Assembly: GCA_017616775.1 (NCBI GenBank)
Contig: JAFZXM010000052.1
Location: forward strand, 1 to 64,000
DNA length: 64,000 nucleotides
Direction: 5' to 3'
DNA from: Bacteroidales bacterium
GTDB taxonomy: Bacteria > Bacteroidota > Bacteroidia > Bacteroidales > WCHB1-69
A model generated the notes under the pieces. That model did not search any database. It was given only the letters and a program-made list of their open reading frames with translations, and had not been told where the DNA came from. Shown here piece after piece: positions 25,401 to 34,254 of the stretch. Each line of letters starts with the position of its first letter. The stretch's first letter is position 1. Both the position numbers and the translations under genes were made by a program.

Positions 25401-25877
25401 ATGAAATCCATAGCCGCCGTGATATCCAAGTTCTCGCAAGCCGAAATAGCCCTGTTGGAATCGCAGCAGAGCTGCAATTTGATGGTGGAAGGCGTTAATG
25501 TGGAATTGCAATTGTCCGATGTGGAAATATTTACCCGGGATATTCCGGGATGGGTGGTGGCCAATGAAGGCAATATCACCGTTGCATTGGATGTTACCGT
25601 AACCACAGAATTGCAGGAAGAAGGCTTGGCTCGTGAATTGGTGAACCGTATTCAAAATTACCGTAAAGACTGCAATTTTGATGTGATGGATAAAATATGG
25701 GTGAAAATTTCGCATCACGATGCTTTGGTAGAGGTGTTGAATCGTTTTGGCACTTATATTTGTTCCGAAACACTCGCCGACAAATTGGAAATGCTTCCGG
25801 CATTGGAAGGCGAAGATACCGTAAAAGTGGAACTGATAGAAGGCATATCGGTGGATATGATTATCAGGAAAGCATAA
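22464..25877 (+). CDS. ileS: Isoleucine--tRNA ligase, IleS2-like with GXHH signature
   Basis: IleS charges tRNA-Ile and hydrolyses misactivated valine. The 1137-residue class I enzyme has the Rossmann catalytic core, the CP1 editing insertion (about 190-400, with the T-T-T-P-W-T-L-P motif), K-M-S-K-R at 682-686, the anticodon-binding domain and a long C-terminal extension. The C-terminus lacks the paired C-x-x-C zinc site of E. coli IleS, which points to the eukaryote-like type 2. The HIGH position reads Gly57-Ile58-His59-His60, so the first and third residues of HXGH are exchanged. That exchange has been reported in some type 2 enzymes with very high mupirocin resistance. The ATG at 22464 fits the promoter. 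Confidence 0.97.
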   Translation: MGKHYTEYTKLDLTQLAAQVLQEWESADTFKQSMQLREGQPNFVFFEGPPSANGQPGIHHVMARTIKDIFCRYKTQKGFCVKRKAGWDTHGLPVELGVEKKLGITKEDIGKKISVDEYNKACRNEVMKYKDMWDNLTRQMGYWVDLEHPYITFKNEYIETLWYLLSRIYQKGWLYKGYTIQPYSPAAGTGLSSHELNMPGCYRDVKDTTCVAQFKVKINEVWARSAFGKVLPQADNLYFLAWTTTPWTLPSNTALAVGPGIDYVLVHTYNAYSGKPIYVVVAKPLLNAHFPKQNEDLPMEDYRQGDKNIPYRVLAECKGKDMSGMAYEQLIPWVYPGEGAFRVILGDYVTTEDGTGIVHIAPTFGADDDRVAKQAGVPPLFLTDKEGKRQPMVDKTGKFFVLSDLDEDFVKNNVNTALYGEYAGRYVKNAYDSTLTDKDVTLDVDLCVMLKMQDKVFKIEKHTHNYPHCWRTDKPILYYPLDSWFIRTTAVKDKMIALNKTIKWKPEATGSGRFGNWLENLVDWNLSRSRYWGTPLPIWRTEDGTEEICIGSVAELRKEIDKSVQAGLMKENPYKSADYNDFDLHRPYIDQVFLVSPSGKKMVRESDLIDVWFDSGAMPYAQHHYPFNSIKDSFPADFIAEGVDQTRGWFFTLHAIAAMIDDSVAYKAVVSNGLVLDKNGNKMSKRLGNAVDPFDTLSKYGPDATRWYMITNAQPWDNLKFDLDGIDEVRRKFFGTLYNTYGFFALYANIDGFAYQEPDIAVEKRPEIDRWILSELNTLVKTVDAAYGDYEPTKAGRAIQTFVDECLSNWYVRLCRRRFWKGEYSEDKISAYQTLYTCLETLSQLIAPVSPFFADRMFCDLNAVTNRYQATSVHLTDFPKVKEELINKDLEERMQLARQISSMVLSLRKRHNLRVRQPLAKIMIPAQSEHFKQQVNAVKNLILSEVNVKEIDFLSPDNNILVKNIKPNFKTLGPKYGKIMKSIAAVISKFSQAEIALLESQQSCNLMVEGVNVELQLSDVEIFTRDIPGWVVANEGNITVALDVTVTTELQEEGLARELVNRIQNYRKDCNFDVMDKIWVKISHHDALVEVLNRFGTYICSETLADKLEMLPALEGEDTVKVELIEGISVDMIIRKA

Positions 25878-25880
25878 TGT

Positions 25881-27953
25881 ATGATAACAACAGAGCATAG
25901 TTTGTGGTTTATTCCGCTGTGCCTGCTTTTGGGAATAGCGTGTGCCGCCTTGGTATATTGGCATGTGGATAAGCCGGAAATGCCCCGAAAAATGAAAATC
26001 ACACTTGCCATCATCAGGGCGCTGGTGGTGAGTGTGATTGCTTTTTTGTTATTGCATCCTGTTGTCAACAGCACGCGGAAAAATTTGGAAAAACCCGTTA
26101 TCGCTATAGGTATAGACAATACGCAGTCTATACTTATTGCCGATAAGAATCAGTATTATAACACGGATTTTCAAAAGCAACTGCAGTCCTTCCTGCAAAA
26201 AATGCGCAAGCATTACCAAGTGGACACCTATTTGATAGCCGATAATTGTCAACAGGGAGATAGTGTTGATTACCAAGGTAAAAAAACCGACTTGTCGTCT
26301 TTCTTCTCTGCATTGGAAGCCGGTTATTATCGTCGCAATTTGGGAGCGGTGATATTGTTGAGTGACGGTATTGCCAATGCGGGCGGTTCCCCTTTGTATG
26401 CGGCCAAAAAAATTACGGCGCCAGTATATACCGTCACCATGGGAGACACCTCACAAGCCAAGGATGCCCTTATTGCCAAAGTGAATTATAACAGGAAGGT
26501 GTATCTCAACAATATTTTTCCGTTGGAAATATTGTTGAAAGCAGACGGGCTCTCCGGCAACACCGCAACATTCACCCTTTACGAAGACGGGCAAAAAGTG
26601 ATGGAGCAGCCTGTACATTATAATAAAAACAATTTTACGCAATGGGTGAAATTATCTTTTGAGGCCAAAAAACCGGGCTTGCATGTGTATAAAATGGTGC
26701 TTTCGGAAACGGAAGGGGAACTTACCGCTATCAACAACAAAAAGGAAGTGGCTGTAGAGGTGCTGGACAAACGTAAAAAAGTGGCTGTATTGTATTCTTC
26801 TCCCCATCCTGATGTGGCTGCCGTTCAGCGCAGTTTGGCAAGCAGCGACGCCTATGAAACGGAATCGTTTCTGATAGACGATTTTTCCAATCGGGTGTCC
26901 GATTACGATATCATGGTAATGCATCAGTTGCCCATGAGTGCCAAATCAAAAACCATTGTTAATGAAATCAGTCATTTGGGTATTCCTTGCCTGTATATGA
27001 CGGGCTATATGAATATCTACAATGCTTTTAACGCTTCGGCGCTGGGAATGCAGATATTGGACAACCGTAATATCGAAAACGATGCTTATCCTATTGTCAA
27101 CCCGAATTTTTCTGGTATATCTTTATCTTCCGAAGTGGTGGATTTTTTGGATAAAGTGTCCCCCTTGTCCGTTCCTATGGCCAATTACCAATTGTCTTCG
27201 CAGTCGCAAGTGGTGTTGTATCAAAAAATCGGCAAGGTGAATACGCGTTATCCTTTGTTGGTATTACAACAAAACACATCGTCACGCAATGCCTTTATGA
27301 CAGGCAATGGTTGGTGGCGGTGGCGCCTGTATGACTATATGCAGTATGGCACACATTCGCATTTTGATGATTTGATATTGAAAATATTTCAATATATAGG
27401 GGTGAAAGAAGACAAAAGTTTTTTCCGCGTGAGCGGCAAGCAAATCTATGCCGAAAATGAGGACGTGGTGTTTGATGCGGAATTGTATAATGCTAATTAT
27501 GAATTGGTGAATACACCGGAGGTGATGATGGAAATACAAGGCGAAGGTCAAAAACACCAATTTGCATTTTCGCGTTATGGAAAAATGTACAGGCTGCAGG
27601 CGGGAGAACTGCCCGTAGGCAACTATCAGTGGCGTGCTTATACCCGGTTCAATAACGGGCAATATAGCCAAACAGGGCATTTCACGGTGCAGGAAATCAA
27701 TATGGAAAGTCTTAATCTCACTGCGGATTTCCAATTGATGAACAATTTGGCGCAGATGAATGGCGGCCAATGTTTTTCTCACACACAGCTGGATGAATTA
27801 TATCAAGCCATACGGGCGAGGGATGATATTAAATCCGTGGCACATTATCATATTACCGCCCATCCTTTGTCCCAAAGTTTATTGTTGCCCGTATTGCTTT
27901 TGTTGTTGATGGCAACGGAATATTTTATGCGTAAATGGTATGGAGGCTATTAA
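25881..27953 (+). CDS. VWA-like membrane protein with two N-terminal and one C-terminal helix
   Basis: The 690-residue protein has two membrane helices near the start (about 8-28 and 40-62) and one at the end (about 665-685), leaving a large domain outside or inside the membrane. Residues 72-200 look like a von Willebrand factor A domain: G-I-D-N-T-Q-S gives a DxTxS form of the metal site (Asp79, Thr81, Ser83), and V-I-L-L-S-D-G follows. Beta-sandwich regions come next, plus a flavodoxin-like part (about 290-360) that recalls glutamine-amidotransferase-like folds. Similar VWA/GATase-like membrane proteins are frequent in Bacteroidota. It begins three bases after the ileS stop. Its end overlaps that of ddl on the other strand. 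Function is unknown. Confidence 0.75.
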   Translation: MITTEHSLWFIPLCLLLGIACAALVYWHVDKPEMPRKMKITLAIIRALVVSVIAFLLLHPVVNSTRKNLEKPVIAIGIDNTQSILIADKNQYYNTDFQKQLQSFLQKMRKHYQVDTYLIADNCQQGDSVDYQGKKTDLSSFFSALEAGYYRRNLGAVILLSDGIANAGGSPLYAAKKITAPVYTVTMGDTSQAKDALIAKVNYNRKVYLNNIFPLEILLKADGLSGNTATFTLYEDGQKVMEQPVHYNKNNFTQWVKLSFEAKKPGLHVYKMVLSETEGELTAINNKKEVAVEVLDKRKKVAVLYSSPHPDVAAVQRSLASSDAYETESFLIDDFSNRVSDYDIMVMHQLPMSAKSKTIVNEISHLGIPCLYMTGYMNIYNAFNASALGMQILDNRNIENDAYPIVNPNFSGISLSSEVVDFLDKVSPLSVPMANYQLSSQSQVVLYQKIGKVNTRYPLLVLQQNTSSRNAFMTGNGWWRWRLYDYMQYGTHSHFDDLILKIFQYIGVKEDKSFFRVSGKQIYAENEDVVFDAELYNANYELVNTPEVMMEIQGEGQKHQFAFSRYGKMYRLQAGELPVGNYQWRAYTRFNNGQYSQTGHFTVQEINMESLNLTADFQLMNNLAQMNGGQCFSHTQLDELYQAIRARDDIKSVAHYHITAHPLSQSLLLPVLLLLLMATEYFMRKWYGGY

Positions 27954-28933
27954 TGTGTGTTCATGGCCTCTTCCAAAAAATAAGTGCATAAGTCGGTAAA
28001 ACACAAATTTTTCATTTTCACCTGTTTGGGTACCAAACTTTCGTTGGTTTGTCCCGGAATGGTGTTGACTTCTATGAAATAAAGTCCGTTTTGATTGAAA
28101 ATATAGTCTATGCGTACTATGCCTTTACAATCCAATACCCGGTAGATGTGTTTGGAGGTGGTTTCGCATGCCGTTTGCACGTCTTCCGGAATCCGGGCGG
28201 GAGTGATTTCATTGGCTAAAGCGGGATTGTATTTGGCTTCAAAGTCAAAATATTCTTTTTTGCTGACTATTTCCGTGATGCCCACCACTTGTATTTCTCC
28301 CTGATATTCCATGATTCCGCAAGTGATTTCCCTGCCTTTGACAAATGTTTCTATCAGCACTTGGTCATCGTGCTGGAAGGCGGTGTTGAGAGCAGGCAGC
28401 AAGTCCTCCTGTTTGTTTACTTTCGACATGCCCACGCTGGAACCCGAATTACATGGTTTGACAAAACACGGAAGGCCGGTTTTGGCTATTATTTCTTCTG
28501 CGGTATAATGGTCTTTTTTAAACAGGTGCACCGAAGGCGCTGTTTGCACACCATAGGATGCGACCACACGGTTACAATAGCTTTTGTTGAAAGTGAGCGA
28601 TGATATCAGTGCACTGCAACCTGTATAAGGGATGTTGAGCATGTCAAAATATCCTTGCAGGCGTCCGTCTTCACCGGGATTGCCGTGTATGGCAATGAAT
28701 ACGCAGTCAAAAAGGATATGCTGGCCGTTGATGTGTAAAGAAAAATCATTTTTATCAATAGGAAATACCTCATTGTGATTGTCGGTATAAGTCCACGACG
28801 CGCCCTTTAGCACAATGGGATATACATTGTACAGGTCATGATTGAGTTGTTGAGCGATATTGGCTCCGCTTTTAAGCGATATGGCATGCTCTCCTGAGTT
28901 GCCACCCATAATTACGGCTATATTCTTTTTCAT
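27950..28933 (-). CDS. ddl: D-alanine--D-alanine ligase
   Basis: Ddl joins two D-alanines with ATP for peptidoglycan precursors. The 327-residue protein is an ATP-grasp enzyme: V-I-M-G-G-N-S-G-E-H near the start, H-G-N-P-G-E-D-G, Y-T-G-C-S-A substrate loop, the K-P-C-N-S-G-S-S-V-G nucleotide-binding loop, R-I-D-Y-I-F-N, and E-V-N-T-I-P-G at the Mg2+ site. I use the ATG at 28933; an in-frame upstream extension to 29017 is a hydrophobic stretch not found in the family and lies over the promoter. The gene ends overlap those of the VWA gene on the other strand by four bases. Confidence 0.95.
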   Translation of the reverse strand: MKKNIAVIMGGNSGEHAISLKSGANIAQQLNHDLYNVYPIVLKGASWTYTDNHNEVFPIDKNDFSLHINGQHILFDCVFIAIHGNPGEDGRLQGYFDMLNIPYTGCSALISSLTFNKSYCNRVVASYGVQTAPSVHLFKKDHYTAEEIIAKTGLPCFVKPCNSGSSVGMSKVNKQEDLLPALNTAFQHDDQVLIETFVKGREITCGIMEYQGEIQVVGITEIVSKKEYFDFEAKYNPALANEITPARIPEDVQTACETTSKHIYRVLDCKGIVRIDYIFNQNGLYFIEVNTIPGQTNESLVPKQVKMKNLCFTDLCTYFLEEAMNTH

Positions 28934-28961
28934 GGTGAGTGCTTGTGCTGGTTTATAAATG

Positions 28962-28969
28962 CAAAAATA
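28962..28969 (-). promoter_or_regulatory. TAnnTTTG promoter element of ddl
   Basis: The minus strand reads TATTTTTG, 29 bases before the ddl start, which supports the shorter start codon. Confidence 0.65.
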
Positions 28970-29094
28970 GTAGATTGAAGACATAAAAACAAATGGATGA
29001 TAAAAAAAAATGAACAATAAAAAGTTTATGACTATAAATAAAATATTGTATCAAATATTGCGTTATTCAAGGGAGTATTTAATATCGGCATGGT

Positions 29095-30006
29095 ATGAAA
29101 AAATGGATGTTTGTCTTTTTGTTGTGCGTAGTGACAGTGAATTTGAAAGCACAGAATGTGTCCACCTTTCTTTTTGCAGAGCGTGATACGCAAAAATTAT
29201 ATCTGGATGTATATACGCCCGCTACTTCTTCCAAGGCGTGCATAGTGTATGTGTTTGGCGGGGGATTCATGGTGGGAACCCGGAATGCGGGCAGTCTGCA
29301 GGAATATTACCGGCATTTGCAGGAACAAGGCTTTATGGTGGTGGCGTTTGACTATAGGTTGGGCTTGAAGGGCAAGAAGATAAACACTCTGAGTGTTCAG
29401 CCGATAGAGCAGGCCATCATGATGGCAGTGGAAGATTTATACGCAGCGGTACAATATCTGATAGAACACAGCAGGGAGTTGAAGGTGGATACCTCCAAAA
29501 TAGTGTTGATAGGTTCATCAGCGGGAGCCATCACCGCTTTGCAGGCGGATTATATGTTAGCCCGTCGCATGCCGGTGTCGCAGGTGCTGCCCGAAAATTT
29601 CCGGTTTGCCGGAGTAATCTCGTTTGCAGGAGCCATATTCTCCCGCGAAGGGCGGGTGAATTATCTTCGTCAGCCGGCACCTACTTTCTTTTTGCATGGC
29701 ATGGATGATAAATTGGTGCCGTATAACAAAGTGCAGGTGTTCAATTTAGGCATGTTCGGCTCAAAAGCCTTGGTCAAACGGTTTAAAAAATTCAATTATC
29801 CTTTTTATGCATATCGCTATCAAAATTACGGTCATGAAATAGCCGCTGTTATAGAGATTGAATTGGCCGCCACCGTGGATTTTATCGACAATATGGTATT
29901 GTCGCGCCAATTCAGGCAAAAGGATGCCGTTATTAACAATCCTTCCATTCCCAAATGGAATGTGGGCAGGATAGTGCCCTCCCGGTTGCATAAGTTGCAG
30001 GAATAA
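29095..30006 (+). CDS. Secreted alpha/beta hydrolase (carboxylesterase-like)
   Basis: The 303-residue protein has a signal peptide with cleavage near Ala19-Gln20. The alpha/beta-hydrolase fold shows the oxyanion-hole motif V-F-G-G-G-F (53-58), the nucleophile elbow G-S-S-A-G (140-144, Ser142), a likely acid in H-G-M-D-D (Asp204 or Asp205) and a catalytic histidine in Y-G-H-E (His247). It probably cleaves an ester in the periplasm or outside the cell. The carbon source cannot be inferred; xylan esterases and lipase-like enzymes share these motifs. No T9SS C-terminal domain is visible. No clear promoter motif was found upstream. Confidence 0.82.
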   Translation: MKKWMFVFLLCVVTVNLKAQNVSTFLFAERDTQKLYLDVYTPATSSKACIVYVFGGGFMVGTRNAGSLQEYYRHLQEQGFMVVAFDYRLGLKGKKINTLSVQPIEQAIMMAVEDLYAAVQYLIEHSRELKVDTSKIVLIGSSAGAITALQADYMLARRMPVSQVLPENFRFAGVISFAGAIFSREGRVNYLRQPAPTFFLHGMDDKLVPYNKVQVFNLGMFGSKALVKRFKKFNYPFYAYRYQNYGHEIAAVIEIELAATVDFIDNMVLSRQFRQKDAVINNPSIPKWNVGRIVPSRLHKLQE

Positions 30007-30060
30007 TGATTTTGAAATTATATTGAAGCCTTTGCGGGCATTTGGTAAAAGGAAAAATGT

Positions 30061-30068
30061 TACCTTTG
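30061..30068 (+). promoter_or_regulatory. TAnnTTTG promoter element of the prolyl-tRNA editing gene
   Basis: The sequence reads TACCTTTG, 16 bases before the ATG at 30085, with a TTTG at 30041-30044 upstream. Confidence 0.65.
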
Positions 30069-30084
30069 CAAAAAAGGTGTTGAA

Positions 30085-30576
30085 ATGAACGGAGATCCTC
30101 GATTGTACCGGTTATTGTCCAGTTTGGATATTGCCTATGAATATATAGAGCATCCGCCCGCACCCACAATAGAAATAGCAAAACAATATTGGGCAGGGCA
30201 TGATGCCACTCATTGCAAAAATTTGTTTTTTCGCAATCACAAAGGCAATCAGCATTATTTGGTGTTGTTGGATTGCAACAGAAATATGGATATTCATGGC
30301 ATAGAAAAAATATTGAAGCAAGGCAAGCTCAGTTTTGCCTCTGCGGAGCGTATGGATAAATATTTGGGGGTGCAGCCCGGTTCGGTAACGCCGTTTGGGC
30401 TTATCAATGATACCAATCATCATGTGATAGTGTTTATAGATAGTAATTTACAACATTCCGTGCGTTTGAGTTTTCATCCGTGTATCAATACGGCTTCGTT
30501 AATAATTAAAAGAGACGATTTAATCAAATTTTTACAATACACCGGCAATGAATATCAGTGGGTGGATTTGTACTGA
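30085..30576 (+). CDS. YbaK/ProX-type aminoacyl-tRNA deacylase (prolyl-tRNA editing)
   Basis: Stand-alone editing proteins of this family hydrolyse mischarged tRNA, most often Ala-tRNA-Pro or Cys-tRNA-Pro. The 163-residue protein has the family fold: an N-terminal helix with Y-I-E-H-P-P-A, K-N-L-F-F-R-N (with the conserved lysine), H-Y-L-V-L-L-D, L-S-F-A-S-A-E-R-M, and G-S-V-T-P-F-G-L-I-N-D near residue 98. The length and the P-x-P/T-P-F-G pattern suit the ProXp-ala (PrdX) group better than YbaK. It has its own promoter and is followed by an M16 peptidase 18 bases downstream. Confidence 0.88.
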   Translation: MNGDPRLYRLLSSLDIAYEYIEHPPAPTIEIAKQYWAGHDATHCKNLFFRNHKGNQHYLVLLDCNRNMDIHGIEKILKQGKLSFASAERMDKYLGVQPGSVTPFGLINDTNHHVIVFIDSNLQHSVRLSFHPCINTASLIIKRDDLIKFLQYTGNEYQWVDLY

Positions 30577-30594
30577 CGGTAAAAAAATAGAATA

Positions 30595-31818
30595 TTGGCA
30601 TACAATTATTTTCAATTAAATAACGGCATAAGGGTTATACACAAGCAAGTGGACACTTCTATATCGCATGTGGGTATAGTGGTCAATACGGGAACCCGTG
30701 ATGAATTGCAAGGAGAAAGCGGTATTGCTCATTTCATAGAGCATGCCATCTTTAAAGGCACAGCCAAAAGAAACACCTATCAAGTGCTGTCGTATCTGGA
30801 AAATGTGGGTGGAGAACTGAACGCATACACCACCAAAGAAGAAACGTTTTTTTATGCCTCTGTGCTCAACGCCTATTTGCAGCGTGCGGTGGATTTGTTG
30901 TCGGATATAGTGTTCAATTCCACATTTTGCGAAAAAGAGCTGGAAAAAGAGAAAGAAGTGGTAAAAGAAGAAATCAAATTGTGTAAAGACACTCCGTCGG
31001 AGTGGATATTTGATGAATTTGAGGATATCGTGTTCAACGGGCACAGCTTGGGAACCAATATATTAGGAAGTATAGCTTCGCTTAAAAAGATTAATCGCAA
31101 AGGCATATTGCAATTTGTCAACCGAACCTATACCACCGATCAAATAGTGGTAGCCGTGGTGGGAAATGTAGCAATGCCGGAGTTGAAAAAAATATTGAAT
31201 AAATATTTGGCATATTTGCCGGAACAGCACAGAACATTTCAACGCCAAGCCTTTACGGGATATCATCCTTCCGTCAAAACCATCAAATTACATAGCAATC
31301 AGTCGCATATAGTGATAGGATGTGCTTTGCCTGCCTATAATGACAGACAATGTCAGGTGGCGGCCTTGTTAAGCAATATTTTAGGCGGGCAAGGTTTGAA
31401 TTCCCGTTTGAATATGGCCATAAGAGAGAAAAAAGGCTATGTGTATAATATAGAAGCCAACTATACGGCATTGAGTGATGCGGGTTTGTTTAACGTGTAT
31501 ATAGGTTGTGACCATAAGAATCAGGATAAATGTATAGAGCTCACGCTTAAAGAGATACGCAAGATACAAAAAAGCAAGCTGGGCACTTTGCAATTGAGAA
31601 GAGCGCATTTGCAAATGATAGGGCAAATGTGCATCACCTACGATTCCAATCTTAACGAGATGCTGTCCATAGGGAAAAACCATTTGTTGTTTCACGAAGT
31701 GGATACGGTGGAAGATATGGTGAAAACCATACAATCCATAACGGCGGATGAGTTGTCGGATATGGCCGATACGATGTTGAATATTGATAATTTTACATAT
31801 TTGATAATGGGGAAATAG
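30595..31818 (+). CDS. M16-family zinc peptidase
   Basis: M16 peptidases cut peptides inside a clam-shell cavity. The 407-residue protein carries the inverted zinc motif H-F-I-E-H (46-50) and the downstream acidic helix with the third ligand (K-E-V-V-K-E-E-I near 122-129). The C-terminal half has the R-x-x-Y region (about 280-285; E-K-K-G-Y-V-Y-N) that binds substrate in family partners, so both halves are present. The start is a TTG at 30595; no ATG lies nearby and the protein begins M-A-Y-N-Y-F-Q-L-N-N-G-I-R, exactly where relatives begin. It has no signal peptide and lies four bases before the porin-like gene. Confidence 0.9.
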   Translation: MAYNYFQLNNGIRVIHKQVDTSISHVGIVVNTGTRDELQGESGIAHFIEHAIFKGTAKRNTYQVLSYLENVGGELNAYTTKEETFFYASVLNAYLQRAVDLLSDIVFNSTFCEKELEKEKEVVKEEIKLCKDTPSEWIFDEFEDIVFNGHSLGTNILGSIASLKKINRKGILQFVNRTYTTDQIVVAVVGNVAMPELKKILNKYLAYLPEQHRTFQRQAFTGYHPSVKTIKLHSNQSHIVIGCALPAYNDRQCQVAALLSNILGGQGLNSRLNMAIREKKGYVYNIEANYTALSDAGLFNVYIGCDHKNQDKCIELTLKEIRKIQKSKLGTLQLRRAHLQMIGQMCITYDSNLNEMLSIGKNHLLFHEVDTVEDMVKTIQSITADELSDMADTMLNIDNFTYLIMGK

Positions 31819-31821
31819 GAT

Positions 31822-33288
31822 ATGAAACACAGCATGGCAAAAGGTTTCAGATTAGGGCTGGTATTCTTGCTGATAGGGAATATATGCGCGCAAGCTGCGG
31901 AAGGGGATGGTTCCCGCAGTAAAGAGCAACGCAGGGAAGCATGGCGGAATTTTTTTACGCTGGTCTCCGCCGATACCGTCAAAGAGTTTAAACATATTAC
32001 CACCTCCGATGATTATGGCCGCAAGGAAGATGAATCGGCGTGGAAGGTGAGGTGGGGAGGTTATATCAGTCAGGATTTTATTTTCGACACCCGTCAGGCG
32101 GCGGTGGCGCGGGAGGGAATAATTGCCTTATATCCGCTCAATGCCGTGTATGATAAAAACGGTAAAGACATCAATGCCCGCCCTTCGTGGAATTTGTTGG
32201 CGATGAACACGCGCTTGACCGCCCGTATTCATGCTCCAAAAGCATTGGGTGCCAATATATCGGGCATGATAGAAGGGTGGTTCGTGGGCGTGTCAAACAG
32301 CGATGCCAACGGCTTTTGTTTGCGTCATGCCATCATAGACATTCAGTGGAAAAGCACACAATTGCTGATGGGGCAAACGTGGCATCCCTTGTTTACCCAA
32401 AATTGTTTTCCATATACCGTAAGCGGCAGTGCGGGAGCTCCTTTCCAAGCTTTTGCCCGTTCTCCTCAAATTCGTGTCAAGCAAGCGATTAAAGATAATA
32501 ACCTTTTGTTTTATATCAATTCCCAACGCGATTATGCGAGCATAGGCTTTGGCGGGGTGAGTTCGGAATATCTGCGGAATTCGGCCATACCCGAAGTCGG
32601 CATGCAGTATTATTGGGATCATGCCTATTGCCGCGATTCTGTGAGAAAAAAATCCATATTATTGGGTGTGGGCGCCGATTATAAATATCTGATACCCCGC
32701 ATTCGTACAGAAGATAATCTATATACCCGTCAGGGGGTGCATAGTTGGGCTGCCATAGCGTTTGTGCATTATAGCGCCGAATATGGCAGGCAGATAAAAA
32801 CAGGCGTTAAAATAAAGGCTATGTATGCCCAGGGAATGAACGATTTTTTGTCTATGGGAGGATATGCCGTAAGATATTACAATACTCAAGCTTTGTCCCA
32901 TACGGTGGATTATTCCTATGTGGGCATTCATAATGTGAGTGCATGGCTGGATTGGCAGGTCAATATAAAATCGTGGGAAGTGGCATTGTTTCTCGGCTAT
33001 TCTCAAAATTTCGGAGCATGGAAAAACATTCAGGATTGGAACAATGCGGCCTCTTATTATATGAAAGATTATAATGTAAAATATCTGTATCGTATATGTG
33101 CCCGGATGAAATATACGGCCAATCACATACAATTTGCGGTAGAACCGGAATATACGGCTGCCGCATACGGCAATGTGCGCAATAGTTTGGGGGTGGTGCA
33201 GGCCAAGCCGAATAAGGAATACCCCAATGCGGTTCTGCACACCGTAGGTGATTTCAGACTATTGTTCACCACCACTTTGTTTTTTTAA
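31822..33288 (+). CDS. Outer-membrane beta-barrel protein, porin-like
   Basis: The 488-residue protein has a signal peptide (about 1-26, ending A-Q-A-A), a short charged region and then many amphipathic strands rich in Tyr, Trp and Phe, ending in L-F-F, the terminal aromatic signature of outer-membrane barrels. The content resembles the DcaP/porin type, but no plug or TonB box is visible. It follows the M16 peptidase by four bases, so the two are probably co-transcribed. The substrate is not known. Confidence 0.7.
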   Translation: MKHSMAKGFRLGLVFLLIGNICAQAAEGDGSRSKEQRREAWRNFFTLVSADTVKEFKHITTSDDYGRKEDESAWKVRWGGYISQDFIFDTRQAAVAREGIIALYPLNAVYDKNGKDINARPSWNLLAMNTRLTARIHAPKALGANISGMIEGWFVGVSNSDANGFCLRHAIIDIQWKSTQLLMGQTWHPLFTQNCFPYTVSGSAGAPFQAFARSPQIRVKQAIKDNNLLFYINSQRDYASIGFGGVSSEYLRNSAIPEVGMQYYWDHAYCRDSVRKKSILLGVGADYKYLIPRIRTEDNLYTRQGVHSWAAIAFVHYSAEYGRQIKTGVKIKAMYAQGMNDFLSMGGYAVRYYNTQALSHTVDYSYVGIHNVSAWLDWQVNIKSWEVALFLGYSQNFGAWKNIQDWNNAASYYMKDYNVKYLYRICARMKYTANHIQFAVEPEYTAAAYGNVRNSLGVVQAKPNKEYPNAVLHTVGDFRLLFTTTLFF

Positions 33289-33318
33289 CATATACCTCGC
33301 CGATAGGTTAAAAAATGG

Positions 33319-33326
33319 TATATTTG
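33319..33326 (+). promoter_or_regulatory. TAnnTTTG promoter element of the SAM hydrolase-family gene
   Basis: The sequence reads TATATTTG, 14 bases before the ATG at 33340. This close spacing favours the second ATG at 33346 as a rival start. Confidence 0.55.
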
Positions 33327-33339
33327 CGATTTGAAATTT

Positions 33340-34251
33340 ATGCATATGAGCCGAATCATTACACTTACCACCGATTGGGGAATCAAAGATGCTTATGCCG
33401 CTATTTTCAAAGCATCGGTATGGCAATGCAATCCTCAAGTGAACATAGTGGATGTTACTCATCAAATAGTTCCTTTTAATTTATCCATGGCTGCTTTTCA
33501 AGTGCGGCAGTGCATTCCGTTTTTTCCTGATAATACCATTCATATAGTGGGTGTGGAATATATTTCGGAAAATCAAAATATCCAATACAACCGTTGGTTG
33601 CGGACAAAGAATGCGGAAAAAGATTTCCATTTCACCGATTATGTGGCATTCAGAATTTACAATCAATATTTTATGTGTCAAAACAACGGGTTGATAAGGT
33701 TGCTGGTGCCGGATGATGACATAGAGGAAATAGTCCTTCTGGAAAGCTCTTGTGATAAAACAATGCGGCATAGCACATTTTCCGCCTTGGATTATTATGC
33801 TTCGGCGGCAGCCCGATTGGCATGCGACGGTGCGAATTTGCAAGATATAGGCAAGCCGTATGATATAAATCATATTCAAACCCTTCTCAATACCCAGGCC
33901 ATGGCAACACCCGACAGGAATACCATAGTGGCACAGGTGAAACATATAGATGCTTATGGTAATGTGGTGGTTAATCTGCACAAATCTTATTTTGAAAAAA
34001 TAGCCAACGGCAGAAGTAAATTCGAATTTCGCTATGCCAACAGTGATGAAGTGGTAAAATCGCAAATCAGCAGGGGATATCAGAAAAAAGTGTCCAAAAT
34101 CAACCAAATCAACAGCAATATATTTTTTGTTTTCGGCGTGAGCGGATATTTGGAAATAGGTTACCGCAATAGTAATCTGGCACAGCATTACGGTTTGGAG
34201 AATGCGGATATTATGAGCGGTAATTTTTATTTTACTTTTATAGACGAATAG
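33340..34251 (+). CDS. SAM hydroxide adenosyltransferase family protein (DUF62)
   Basis: DUF62 proteins use water as nucleophile to split S-adenosylmethionine into adenosine and methionine; chlorinase and fluorinase are halide-using relatives. The 303-residue protein has the N-terminal T-L-T-T-D-W-G-x-K-D motif (residues about 8-17) that binds SAM, D-V-T-H-Q-I-V-P-F-N, V-G-V-E, and a C-terminal domain with V-K-H-I-D-A-Y-G-N-V-V-V-N. The long loop typical of the fluorinase is not seen, so a halogenase is unlikely. Start choices: ATG at 33340 or 33346; a TTG at 33331 is less likely. The phosphatase gene follows three bases later. Confidence 0.88.
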   Translation: MHMSRIITLTTDWGIKDAYAAIFKASVWQCNPQVNIVDVTHQIVPFNLSMAAFQVRQCIPFFPDNTIHIVGVEYISENQNIQYNRWLRTKNAEKDFHFTDYVAFRIYNQYFMCQNNGLIRLLVPDDDIEEIVLLESSCDKTMRHSTFSALDYYASAAARLACDGANLQDIGKPYDINHIQTLLNTQAMATPDRNTIVAQVKHIDAYGNVVVNLHKSYFEKIANGRSKFEFRYANSDEVVKSQISRGYQKKVSKINQINSNIFFVFGVSGYLEIGYRNSNLAQHYGLENADIMSGNFYFTFIDE

Positions 34252-34254
34252 CCT

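Noticed and set aside
33340..34251. Possible halogenase (fluorinase or chlorinase) identity of the DUF62 protein
   Set aside because: The extra loop typical of fluorinase is not visible; the general SAM hydroxide adenosyltransferase group is far more common.
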